Assembly (NCBI RefSeq): GCF_021245805.1
Contig: NZ_JAJJNF010000001.1
Location: 1-64,000 of the forward strand
DNA: 64,000 nt
Reading direction: 5' to 3'
Source of the DNA: Mangrovimonas futianensis
Lineage (GTDB): Bacteria > Bacteroidota > Bacteroidia > Flavobacteriales > Flavobacteriaceae
Position 1 is the stretch's first letter. Each line of letters opens with the position of its first letter. Positions 25,494-32,667 of the stretch are shown one piece after another. The position numbers and the translations under genes are program-made. The notes beneath the pieces were generated by a model. That model was not told where the DNA came from. It did not search any database and saw nothing but the letters and a program-made list of their open reading frames with translations.

Positions 25494-25501
25494 CAAATAT
25501 A
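25494..25501 (-). promoter_or_regulatory. -7 box for paralogue B, fused to the rplQ terminator
   Basis: TATATTTG on the minus strand directly follows the T-run of the rplQ terminator, so the end of one transcription unit overlaps the start of the next. Confidence 0.55.
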
Positions 25502-25534
25502 AAAAAAGGATAGACTTTGATAGCCTATCCTTTT
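25500..25534 (-). terminator. Terminator of the superoperon, after rplQ
   Basis: A 10-bp stem (25504-25513 with 25525-25534) has an eleven-base loop. Read leftward it runs into TTTTTTTAT. It lies 26 bases past the rplQ stop. Confidence 0.75.
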
Positions 25535-25559
25535 ACAATTAACATAAGTTAACAGATTT

Positions 25560-26042
25560 TTATTCCTCTTCTTCTTTAGAAGCTTGAGTATCTTGAACTG
25601 GAGCAGCTGGCTTTTCAGCTTTAGAACCACCTCTTCTACTTCTTCTTGTAGTTTTCTTTTCTGGCTTAGAAGCATTATAGATTTCATTGAAATCTACTAA
25701 TTCAATCATTGCCATATCAGCGTTATCTCCCAAACGATTACCCAATTTAATAATTCTGGTGTAACCTCCTGGACGATCTCCAACTTTAGGAGCAACTTCT
25801 CTAAACAATTCTACAACAGCATCCTTTTGCTTTAATCTAGAGAAAACAATTCTTCTATTATGAGTTGTGTCTTCCTTAGATTTAGTTACCAATGGCTCAA
25901 CAAACAATTTTAAAGCTTTTGCTTTAGCAACTGTAGTGTTGATTCTTTTGTGTTCAATTAAAGAACAAGCCATATTGGCTAACATTGCTTTTCTGTGAGC
26001 AGTTTTTCTACCTAAGTGGTTTACTTTTTTTCCGTGTCTCAT
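25560..26042 (-). CDS. rplQ: 50S ribosomal protein L17
   Basis: A large-subunit protein near the peptide exit tunnel. Of its 160 residues, the first 115 or so are the conserved L17 fold (start MRHGKKVNHLGRKTAHRKAM). A tail of about 40 residues is rich in Lys, Arg, Ala and Glu, longer than the E. coli protein. It is last in the alpha group, 60 bases after rpoA. The spacer folds into a strong hairpin. Confidence 0.96.
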   Translation of the reverse strand: MRHGKKVNHLGRKTAHRKAMLANMACSLIEHKRINTTVAKAKALKLFVEPLVTKSKEDTTHNRRIVFSRLKQKDAVVELFREVAPKVGDRPGGYTRIIKLGNRLGDNADMAMIELVDFNEIYNASKPEKKTTRRSRRGGSKAEKPAAPVQDTQASKEEEE

Positions 26043-26058
26043 GACATTAAAATTTAAT

Positions 26059-26099
26059 CTTCATCTTGCTACAACTCCTTCGAGGAGCAAAATATGAAG
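26059..26099 (-). promoter_or_regulatory. Structured spacer before rplQ, candidate cis-regulatory RNA
   Basis: In the leftward transcript an inner hairpin (26075-26079 with 26083-26087, three-base loop) sits inside an outer imperfect stem (26059-26068 with 26088-26099). The stem is not followed by a T-run, so it is not a terminator. The spacer is otherwise unused and lies just before the rplQ start. Confidence 0.45.
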
Positions 26100-26102
26100 A
26101 AG

Positions 26103-27095
26103 TTAGTCTTTATCTAATTTGTATTTTGAAAGATCCATTCCAAAGTTCAAACCTTTAACGTTTACAAGCTCTTCAAGCTCAGTTAAAGACTTTTTACCGA
26201 AGTTACGGAACTTCATTAAGTCGTTTTTGTTATAAGAAACCAAATCACCAAGGGTATCAACCTCTGCTGCCTTTAAACAATTTAAAGCACGTACAGAAAG
26301 ATCCATATCCACTAATTTTGTTTTCAATAACTGTCTCATGTGAAGTGATTCTTCATCATAAGTTTCGGTTTGAGCAATTTCGTCTGCTTCAAGAGTAATT
26401 CTTTCATCAGAGAACAACATAAAGTGGTGAATTAACACTTTAGCTGCTTCTGTTAAAGCATCTTGAGGATTTATAGAACCATCAGTAATGATTTCAAATA
26501 CCAATTTTTCATAATCCGTTTTTTGCTCAACACGATAATTTTCAATACTATACTTCACATTTTTAATTGGAGTATAGATTGAATCAGTAAAAATAGTTCC
26601 TATTGGTGCAGAAGCTTTTTTGTTTTCTTCAGCAGGAACATATCCTCTACCTTTTTCAATGGTAATTTCCATATTAACACTTACTTTAGGATCTAAGTTA
26701 CAGATAACCATTTCTGTATTTAATACTTGGAATCCTGAAATAAATTTCTGAAAATCACCTGCTGTAATTTGTTCTTGTCCAGAAATTGAAATTGATACAG
26801 ACTCATTATCTACATCATCAATCTGTCTTTTGAAACGCACTTGTTTCAAGTTCAAGATAATTTCTGTTACATCTTCAACAACACCAGCAATAGTAGAGAA
26901 CTCATGATCTACACCTTCTATTCTCACAGAAGTGATAGCAAAACCTTCTAATGAAGATAAAAGAACTCTTCTTAAAGCGTTTCCTACGGTTAAACCGTAT
27001 CCAGGCTCTAACGGTCTGAATTCAAACTTACCTTCATAATCGGTTGAATCGATCATGATTACTTTGTCCGGCTTTTGAAAATTAAATACTGCCAT
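26103..27095 (-). CDS. rpoA: DNA-directed RNA polymerase subunit alpha
   Basis: It scaffolds assembly of the RNA polymerase core and contacts promoters and regulators. The 330-residue length is normal. The N-terminal dimerisation domain (about 1-235) includes 'PLEPGYGLTVGNALRRVLLSSL'. An acidic linker leads to the C-terminal HhH domain (about 260-320, 'LNCLKAAEVDTLGDL', 'LMKFRNFGKKSLTEL'). It lies between rpsD and rplQ, the usual alpha-operon order. Confidence 0.98.
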   Translation of the reverse strand: MAVFNFQKPDKVIMIDSTDYEGKFEFRPLEPGYGLTVGNALRRVLLSSLEGFAITSVRIEGVDHEFSTIAGVVEDVTEIILNLKQVRFKRQIDDVDNESVSISISGQEQITAGDFQKFISGFQVLNTEMVICNLDPKVSVNMEITIEKGRGYVPAEENKKASAPIGTIFTDSIYTPIKNVKYSIENYRVEQKTDYEKLVFEIITDGSINPQDALTEAAKVLIHHFMLFSDERITLEADEIAQTETYDEESLHMRQLLKTKLVDMDLSVRALNCLKAAEVDTLGDLVSYNKNDLMKFRNFGKKSLTELEELVNVKGLNFGMDLSKYKLDKD

Positions 27096-27129
27096 TTTTT
27101 TCTTCGTTTTAATTGTTATTTAGTTGCGC

Positions 27130-27161
27130 GGTCTATAAGTTTGAAGAAGTACGAATAGACC
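27130..27161 (-). promoter_or_regulatory. Hairpin in the rpsD-rpoA spacer
   Basis: A perfect 7-bp inverted repeat (27130-27136 with 27155-27161, eighteen-base loop) lies in the 96-base spacer. A short TTGG/CCAA repeat sits just upstream of it in the transcript (about 27163-27178). No T-run follows, so it is a leader or processing element rather than a terminator. Confidence 0.4.
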
Positions 27162-27191
27162 CTTTGGCTAAATACCAATGTGGTTAATTTA

Positions 27192-27797
27192 TTATTTAGA
27201 ATATAATTCGACGATGAATTGCTCGTTGATATTTTCTGGAATTTGGATTCTAGCTGGAACAGATACATAAGTACCTTCTTTCTTCTCAGTGTTCCAAGTA
27301 ATCCATTCGTATACTTGACTAGAATTTGCTAATGATTTATCAATAGCCTCCAAAGATTTAGATTTTTCTCTTACCCCTACTACATCACCAGCTTTCAATT
27401 GGTAAGAAGGAATATTTACAACTTCACCATTTACAGTAATGTGTCTGTGAGAAACTAATTGTCTAGCACCTCTTCTTGAAGGAGAAACACCCATTCTGTA
27501 AACTACATTGTCCAATCTAGACTCACATAATTGTAAAAGTACCTCACCAGTAATTCCTTGTGCTGCTGTAGCTCTTTTAAACATGTTTCTAAATTGACGC
27601 TCTAAAATACCATAGGTATATTTAGCTTTTTGCTTCTCCATTAATTGGATAGCGTATTCAGATTTTTTACCACGACGCTTGTTAGCACCATGTTGACCTG
27701 GAGGATAATTTCTTTTTTCAAAAGATTTATCATCTCCGAAAATAGCTTCACCAAACTTACGAGCTATTTTAGTTTTAGGACCAGTATATCTTGCCAT
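27192..27797 (-). CDS. rpsD: 30S ribosomal protein S4
   Basis: A primary 16S rRNA-binding assembly protein. It is 201 residues, with the usual start (MARYTGPKTKIARKFGE) and the S4 RNA-binding domain in the middle ('RLDNVVYRMGVSPSRRGARQLVSHRHITVNG'). In other bacteria S4 represses its own operon. Here the gene has its own promoter and a highly structured 90-base leader, after a terminator that closes the rpsK transcript. Confidence 0.97.
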   Translation of the reverse strand: MARYTGPKTKIARKFGEAIFGDDKSFEKRNYPPGQHGANKRRGKKSEYAIQLMEKQKAKYTYGILERQFRNMFKRATAAQGITGEVLLQLCESRLDNVVYRMGVSPSRRGARQLVSHRHITVNGEVVNIPSYQLKAGDVVGVREKSKSLEAIDKSLANSSQVYEWITWNTEKKEGTYVSVPARIQIPENINEQFIVELYSK

Positions 27798-27824
27798 TTC
27801 TAATTGTTTTTGAGAGTGATTATG

Positions 27825-27872
27825 GATTAAGGTCTTAATCTTATCCTCCGATAATCGTTAACCTCTCGTTAA
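27825..27872 (-). promoter_or_regulatory. Three tandem mini-hairpins in the rpsD leader
   Basis: In transcript order: TTAAC-gagag-GTTAA (27858-27872), TTATC-ggag-GATAA (27841-27854) and GATTAA-gacc-TTAATC (27825-27840). The last two directly abut. All lie between the rpsD promoter and its start codon. This looks like an autoregulatory leader for S4; that function is inferred. Confidence 0.5.
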
Positions 27873-27895
27873 TACTTGTTATTTTTTTCGGTGTG

Positions 27896-27903
27896 CAAAT
27901 ATA
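27896..27903 (-). promoter_or_regulatory. -7 box driving rpsD-rpoA-rplQ
   Basis: TATATTTG on the minus strand directly follows the T-run of the rpsK terminator and lies 99 bases before the rpsD start. No TTG is seen at -33. Confidence 0.6.
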
Positions 27904-27904
27904 C

Positions 27905-27946
27905 AAAAAAATTAATATCAGCCATGTACTCAGCTGATATTAATTT
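27905..27946 (-). terminator. Terminator between rpsK and rpsD
   Basis: A perfect 14-bp stem (27909-27922 with 27933-27946) has a ten-base loop. Read leftward it runs into a T-stretch, then immediately into the TATATTTG promoter box. It lies 26 bases past the rpsK stop. Confidence 0.8.
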
Positions 27947-27971
27947 CTTTATGAATATTTACGAGTAATAA

Positions 27972-28355
27972 TTATACTCTTCTACGTTTTGGAGGTCTAC
28001 ATCCATTGTGTGGTAATGGAGTAACGTCAATGATTTCGGTTACTTCAATTCCAGCATTGTGTAAAGATCTAATAGCAGATTCTCTACCATTACCAGGACC
28101 TTTAACATATACCTTCACTTTTTTCAAACCAGCTTCTTGAGCAGTACCAGCTGCATCTTCTGCTGCCATTTGAGCTGCATAAGGAGTGTTTTTCTTAGAT
28201 CCTCTAAACCCCATTTTACCAGCAGAAGACCATGAAACCACGTCTCCTTTTTTGTTGGTCAATGAGATAATGATGTTATTGAAAGAAGCATTAATATGAG
28301 CTTCTCCAACTGCATCAACTATAACTTTACGTTTTTTTGTACTTGACTTTGCCAT
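27972..28355 (-). CDS. rpsK: 30S ribosomal protein S11
   Basis: A platform protein of the small subunit near the E site. The 127 residues carry the conserved 'EAHINASFNNIIISLTN' start, the 'GFRGSKKNTPYAAQMAAEDAA' core and the basic C-terminal 'PLPHNGCRPPKRRRV'. It follows rpsM after a 105-base spacer with an imperfect inverted repeat, and is followed by a strong terminator. Confidence 0.97.
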   Translation of the reverse strand: MAKSSTKKRKVIVDAVGEAHINASFNNIIISLTNKKGDVVSWSSAGKMGFRGSKKNTPYAAQMAAEDAAGTAQEAGLKKVKVYVKGPGNGRESAIRSLHNAGIEVTEIIDVTPLPHNGCRPPKRRRV

Positions 28356-28360
28356 ATTTC

Positions 28361-28450
28361 TTAGTTTCTAGCTGTTAGTTTTTAGTTGTTAGAATCCTAA
28401 ACATTTCTATTTCGAACAGATTCATCTAACTCTAATAACTAATGACTAAT
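28361..28450. repeat. Imperfect inverted repeat in the rpsM-rpsK spacer
   Basis: The arms at 28361-28392 and 28426-28450 are built from repeated TTAG/GTTAG and CTAA/CTAAC units. They pair over about 16 positions with a few mismatches. The low-complexity 'ctaacaactaaa' style is one I recall from other flavobacterial intergenic regions. Function unknown. Confidence 0.45.
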
Positions 28451-28460
28451 GTCTTAATGA

Positions 28461-28835
28461 TTATTTACCTGCCATTTTTTTGTTGGCAACAGTTTTTCTT
28501 CTACCTTTTCTGGTTCTAGAGTTGTTCTTAGTTCTTTGACCTCTTAATGGAAGTCCAGCTCTATGACGAATTCCTCTATAACAACCGATATCCATTAAAC
28601 GTTTGATGTTTAATTGGGTTTCAGAACGTAATTCACCTTCAATAGTATAAGCTGATACAGCCTCACGAATATTTCCAATTTCGTCATCTGTCCAATCTTG
28701 TACTTTAGTGTTCTCGTCCACCTTAGCGGTAGCTAAAATTTCTTGTGCTCTACTTTTACCTACTCCGTAGATATAAGTCAAAGAGATTACTCCTCTTTTG
28801 TTTTTTGGTATATCAACCCCTGCAATTCTTGCCAT
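28461..28835 (-). CDS. rpsM: 30S ribosomal protein S13
   Basis: It contacts tRNA and the inter-subunit bridge at the head of the 30S subunit. The 124 residues begin MARIAGVDIPKNKRG, carry a helix-hairpin-like 'YIYGVGKSRAQEIL', the 'DIGCYRGIRHRAGLPLRGQRT' motif, and a Lys/Arg-rich tail. It starts 2 bases after rpmJ. Confidence 0.97.
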   Translation of the reverse strand: MARIAGVDIPKNKRGVISLTYIYGVGKSRAQEILATAKVDENTKVQDWTDDEIGNIREAVSAYTIEGELRSETQLNIKRLMDIGCYRGIRHRAGLPLRGQRTKNNSRTRKGRRKTVANKKMAGK

Positions 28836-28837
28836 AA

Positions 28838-28954
28838 CTATCCTTGTCTTTGTTTGAATTTAGGATTCTTTTTGTTAATTACGTAAAGTCTACCTTTTCT
28901 ACGTACGATTTTACAATCGGCGCTTCTCTTTTTTATTGATGCTCTTACTTTCAT
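28838..28954 (-). CDS. rpmJ: 50S ribosomal protein L36, zinc-free type
   Basis: The smallest large-subunit protein: 38 residues, start MKVRASIKKRSADCKIV, end KQRQG, ATG at 28954 and TAG at 28838-28840. Zinc-binding L36 has a C-x2-C…C…H set; here only one cysteine (C14) remains, so this is the zinc-independent form. It lies 4 bases after infA and 2 before rpsM. Confidence 0.95.
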   Translation of the reverse strand: MKVRASIKKRSADCKIVRRKGRLYVINKKNPKFKQRQG

Positions 28955-28958
28955 AGTA

Positions 28959-29174
28959 TTAGTATCTATAGGTTATGCGAGCCTTTGTTAAATCATAAGG
29001 GCTCATTTCTAATTTTACTTTATCTCCTGGTAACAATTTAATATAGTGCATACGCATTTTGCCAGAAATGTGAGCTGTTACAATATGCCCGTTCTCTAAC
29101 TCCACACGAAACATCGCATTTGATAATGCTTCTATAATCGTACCGTCTTGTTCTATTGCTGCTTGTTTTGCCAT
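28959..29174 (-). CDS. infA: Translation initiation factor IF-1
   Basis: An OB-fold factor that occupies the ribosomal A site during initiation. It has the full 71-residue length, with 'QDGTIIEALSNAMFRVEL', 'HISGKMRMHYIKLLPGDKV' and the C-terminal 'KARITYRY'. It lies 10 bases after secY. The adk and map genes found here in Firmicutes are absent. Confidence 0.97.
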   Translation of the reverse strand: MAKQAAIEQDGTIIEALSNAMFRVELENGHIVTAHISGKMRMHYIKLLPGDKVKLEMSPYDLTKARITYRY

Positions 29175-29184
29175 AGGTCTAATG

Positions 29185-30531
29185 TTAAGCTACTGCTTTT
29201 CTATTTTTACCAGTTTTCATCAAGCCATCATAGTGTCTATTCAACAAGTAAGAGTTTACCTGTTGCATTGTATCTATTGCAACTCCAACCATAATCAATA
29301 GCGAGGTTCCTCCAAAGAACAAGGCCCAACTTGATTGCACACCTAATAACTTCACAATAATAGCCGGGAACACGGCAATCAATGCTAAGAAAATAGATCC
29401 TGGCAACGTTATTTGAGACATAATCTTGTCCAAGTATTCAGAAGTTTCTGTACCTGGTCTAATTCCAGGGATAAAACCACCACTACGTTTTAAATCATCT
29501 GCCATTTTATTGGTTGGTACTGTAATTGCCGTATAGAAATAAGTAAACACGATAATTAACAATGCAAATAGCACATTATACCATAAACCAAAAATATCAG
29601 AAAATTGAGTTTGTAACCACTGTCCAACTGATGAGTCCCTCATTATAGAAGTACCTCCAATCAAACCAGGAACAAACATGATTGCCTGAGCAAAAATGAT
29701 TGGCATTACACCAGAGGCATTCAATTTTAAAGGAATGTATTGTCTTGATCCAAACACATTCTTTTCATAACCCCCAGTTGCAGTTCTTCTTGCATATTGC
29801 ACAGCAATTTTCCTAACCGCCATTACTAACATGACCGAAGCCAAAATAATTACCAACCAAATTACCAATTCAAAAACAATCAACATCACTTGGTTGTTCT
29901 CCATTCTTGAAGAGGCATTTTGTAAAAATGAAACAGGTAATTTAGCTATGATACCTACCATAATCAATAAAGAGATACCATTACCAATTCCTTTATCAGT
30001 GATTTTTTCACCTAACCACATAGCAAATATGGTTCCTGTTACCAAAATAACTATGGATGAAAAATAAAACACACCTCCTGTTCCTAACAAAAAGGCACTT
30101 TGTGGAATACCAAACGCTGTAGGTAAACTAGCTAAATATCCCGGTGCTTGTACCAAACAAATGGCAATTGTCAACCAACGGGTGATTTGGGTAATTTTCT
30201 TTTGCCCACTAGCCCCTTCCTTTTGTAGTTTCTGTAAATAAGGAATAGCAATTCCCATTAATTGAACTACAATTGATGCGGAGATGTAAGGCATAATACC
30301 CAACGCAAAAACCGAGGCATTCGCAAATGCTCCCCCGGTAAATGCATTTAATAGTCCTAACAACCCTGTTTCTGTATTAGATTGCAAACTCTCTAATTGA
30401 GCCGCATCAATACCAGGTAAAACCACTTGCGCGCCAAAACGATAAACTAACAACAGTCCTAAAGTAAGGATGATTCTGTCCTTTAGTTCATCTATTTTCC
30501 AAACATTTTTTATTGCTTCTATAAATTTCAT
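29185..30531 (-). CDS. secY: Preprotein translocase subunit SecY
   Basis: The channel-forming subunit of the Sec translocon in the inner membrane. Its 448 residues carry about ten hydrophobic helices. Conserved parts include 'RIILTLGLLLVYRFGAQVVLPGID', 'ITDKGIGNGISLLI' and the cytoplasmic 'KRSGGFIPGIRPG' loop. It sits between rplO and infA at the end of the spc group, the usual place. Confidence 0.98.
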   Translation of the reverse strand: MKFIEAIKNVWKIDELKDRIILTLGLLLVYRFGAQVVLPGIDAAQLESLQSNTETGLLGLLNAFTGGAFANASVFALGIMPYISASIVVQLMGIAIPYLQKLQKEGASGQKKITQITRWLTIAICLVQAPGYLASLPTAFGIPQSAFLLGTGGVFYFSSIVILVTGTIFAMWLGEKITDKGIGNGISLLIMVGIIAKLPVSFLQNASSRMENNQVMLIVFELVIWLVIILASVMLVMAVRKIAVQYARRTATGGYEKNVFGSRQYIPLKLNASGVMPIIFAQAIMFVPGLIGGTSIMRDSSVGQWLQTQFSDIFGLWYNVLFALLIIVFTYFYTAITVPTNKMADDLKRSGGFIPGIRPGTETSEYLDKIMSQITLPGSIFLALIAVFPAIIVKLLGVQSSWALFFGGTSLLIMVGVAIDTMQQVNSYLLNRHYDGLMKTGKNRKAVA

Positions 30532-30545
30532 GCGCTAAAAAGTGA

Positions 30546-30998
30546 TTATAAAGTTACGGCTTCTCCTCCAGCAGCTTCGATAGCAGCCTTTGCTGAAGCA
30601 GTAAATTTATGAGCAGATACATTAATTTTTGACTTCAATTCTCCTCTACCTAAGATTTTAACTAGATCATTCTTTCCAGCCAAACCTAAAGATACCATAG
30701 TATCAAAATCTAAAGTATCACTAATCTTTTTATCGTCGATCAATTGTTGTAAAGTATCCAAATTGATTCCTTGGTACTCAACACGGTTAATGTTGGTGAA
30801 ACCAAATTTAGGAACCCTTCTTTGAAGTGGCATTTGTCCACCTTCAAATCCGATCTTCTTAGAATACCCAGAACGAGACTTAGCTCCTTTGTGTCCTCTT
30901 GTAGAAGTACCGCCTTTTCCAGAACCTTGTCCACGTCCAATACGCTTCCCTTGACCTTTAACTGAACCTTCTGCAGGTTTTAAATTACTTAAATCCAT
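30546..30998 (-). CDS. rplO: 50S ribosomal protein L15
   Basis: A late-assembly large-subunit protein of 150 residues. The basic Gly-rich N-terminus ('KRIGRGQGSGKGGTSTRGHKG') threads into rRNA, and the C-terminal domain is the conserved L15/L18e fold. It lies 14 bases before secY and 12 after rpmD. Confidence 0.97.
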   Translation of the reverse strand: MDLSNLKPAEGSVKGQGKRIGRGQGSGKGGTSTRGHKGAKSRSGYSKKIGFEGGQMPLQRRVPKFGFTNINRVEYQGINLDTLQQLIDDKKISDTLDFDTMVSLGLAGKNDLVKILGRGELKSKINVSAHKFTASAKAAIEAAGGEAVTL

Positions 30999-31010
30999 TT
31001 CAGTGTTTTA

Positions 31011-31193
31011 TTATTTTGTTTCTTCAACAGAAACTAAATGTTTAACTTTTTCAACCATACCAAGGATATTTGGTGTAGCATCGTGCTCAACTACTTGACC
31101 CATTTTTCTTAGACCAAGCGCTTCTAGAGTTCTCTTCTGTCTCAAAGTGCGGTTAATTGCACTTTTAACTTTAGTTACTTTAATCTTTGCCAT
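31011..31193 (-). CDS. rpmD: 50S ribosomal protein L30
   Basis: A small protein of 60 residues, normal for the bacterial form, with 'KVTKVKSAINRTLRQKRTLEALGLRK' near the start. It sits between rpsE (14 bases) and rplO (12 bases). Confidence 0.95.
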   Translation of the reverse strand: MAKIKVTKVKSAINRTLRQKRTLEALGLRKMGQVVEHDATPNILGMVEKVKHLVSVEETK

Positions 31194-31207
31194 CTCTATC
31201 CTTTATA

Positions 31208-31732
31208 TTAACCGTTAAAAACTTTTTCTAAAGATACACCTCTATCACGCGCTACTGTTTGAGCACTTCTCAATTGTAATAAAGCATCAAAAGTTGCTTT
31301 TACCACGTTATGAGGGTTTGATGATCCTTGAGATTTAGATAATACGTCATGTACACCAACTGCTTCCAATACTGTTCTTACAGCACCACCAGCAATTACC
31401 CCGGTACCAGGAGCAGCAGGAATAATGTTTACTCTAGCTCCACCATATTTACCTTTTTGTTCATGAGGTAATGTTCCTTTCACTATAGGAATACGTACTA
31501 AGTTTTTCTTTGCATCTTCCACTGCCTTAGCGATAGCACTAGCCACATCTTTAGATTTTCCTAAACCGTGACCTACTACACCAGCTTCATCACCTACTAC
31601 TACGATAGCAGAAAAACCGAAGGCTCTACCCCCTTTGGTTACCTTAGTAACTCTTTGTACTCCTACCAAACGATCTTTAAGATCTAATCCGCTTGGTTTT
31701 ACTAGTTCTGCACTTTTATATTTTTGATACAT
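31208..31732 (-). CDS. rpsE: 30S ribosomal protein S5
   Basis: A decoding-fidelity protein at the mRNA entry channel. The 174 residues contain the double-stranded-RNA-binding-like N-terminal domain ('LVGVQRVTKVTKGGRAFGFSAIVVVGD') and the C-terminal domain with 'GTGVIAGGAVRTVLEAVGV'. It lies 6 bases after rplR. Confidence 0.97.
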   Translation of the reverse strand: MYQKYKSAELVKPSGLDLKDRLVGVQRVTKVTKGGRAFGFSAIVVVGDEAGVVGHGLGKSKDVASAIAKAVEDAKKNLVRIPIVKGTLPHEQKGKYGGARVNIIPAAPGTGVIAGGAVRTVLEAVGVHDVLSKSQGSSNPHNVVKATFDALLQLRSAQTVARDRGVSLEKVFNG

Positions 31733-31738
31733 AATTTC

Positions 31739-32095
31739 TTAAAATTTAAGTCCTGCTTCTCTAGCTCCTTCAGCTAATGATTTTACTCTTCCGTGATATA
31801 AATACCCACCTCTATCAAAAGAGATAGTTTCTACACCGGCCTTCATAGCTTTTTCAGCAACTGATTTACCTACTAGTGCAGCGATTTCCATTTTAGTTCC
31901 TGTTGCAGAACTAATGTCCTTATCTCTTGAAGATGCCGAACTGATTGTTTTACCAGTTACATCATCAATGATTTGAGCATATATTTCTTTATTGCTTCTA
32001 AAAACAGACAATCTTGGTCTTGCTTCTGTACCAGAAACTACCTTACGTACTCTGCTTTTAATTCTTAATCTTCTTTCGTTCTTTGTTAATGCCAT
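31739..32095 (-). CDS. rplR: 50S ribosomal protein L18
   Basis: A 5S rRNA-binding protein of the central protuberance. The 118 residues include 'RLSVFRSNKEIYAQIIDD' and a C-terminal 'FDRGGYLYHGRVKSLAEGAREAGL'. It lies 11 bases after rplF. Confidence 0.97.
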   Translation of the reverse strand: MALTKNERRLRIKSRVRKVVSGTEARPRLSVFRSNKEIYAQIIDDVTGKTISSASSRDKDISSATGTKMEIAALVGKSVAEKAMKAGVETISFDRGGYLYHGRVKSLAEGAREAGLKF

Positions 32096-32106
32096 AGCTT
32101 AAATGA

Positions 32107-32649
32107 TTATGCAGACTTACCTGCTTTTCTTCTAATTTGTTCACCAACAAACTTAACTCCTTTTCCTTTATAAGGCTCTGGCTTACGGAAACCACGGATC
32201 TTAGCAGCAACCTGACCAACTAATTGTTTATCGTGAGACGTTAACTTAATGATTGGATTTTTACCTTTTTCAGAAACAGTTTCAACTTTCACTTCTGGAG
32301 CTAGGTCTAATACGATGTTGTGAGAAAATCCTAAAGCCAAATCTAATTTTTGACCTTGGTTACTTGCTCTATAACCAACACCTACTAATTCCAATTCTTT
32401 TGTCCATCCGTTAGATACTCCGTGAATCATATTGTTCACCAAAGCTCTATATAGACCGTGTTTAGCTCTTTCGTCTTTTAAATCTGAAGAGCGCTCAACG
32501 ATTACTTGACCTTCTTCTACCTTTACGGTTACATCTTCGAAATCTTGTGTTAATTCACCTAATTTTCCTTTAACAGTAATTAGATTGTCCTTCACTTCAA
32601 CTGTAACTCCTTCTGGTATTGCAACTGGGTTTTTTCCTATTCTTGACAT
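32107..32649 (-). CDS. rplF: 50S ribosomal protein L6
   Basis: A protein near the factor-binding site. The 180 residues form the two repeated L6 domains, starting MSRIGKNPVAIPEGV and ending with the 'KPEPYKGKGVKF' signature. It lies 18 bases after rpsH. Confidence 0.97.
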   Translation of the reverse strand: MSRIGKNPVAIPEGVTVEVKDNLITVKGKLGELTQDFEDVTVKVEEGQVIVERSSDLKDERAKHGLYRALVNNMIHGVSNGWTKELELVGVGYRASNQGQKLDLALGFSHNIVLDLAPEVKVETVSEKGKNPIIKLTSHDKQLVGQVAAKIRGFRKPEPYKGKGVKFVGEQIRRKAGKSA

Positions 32650-32667
32650 GTCTTCTACTGTTTTAAA

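Noticed and set aside
25472..25687. Possible 72-residue N-terminal extension of paralogue B
   Set aside because: It would run out of frame through the rplQ tail and across the rplQ terminator and the TATATTTG box. The ATG at 25471 begins a proper signal peptide.
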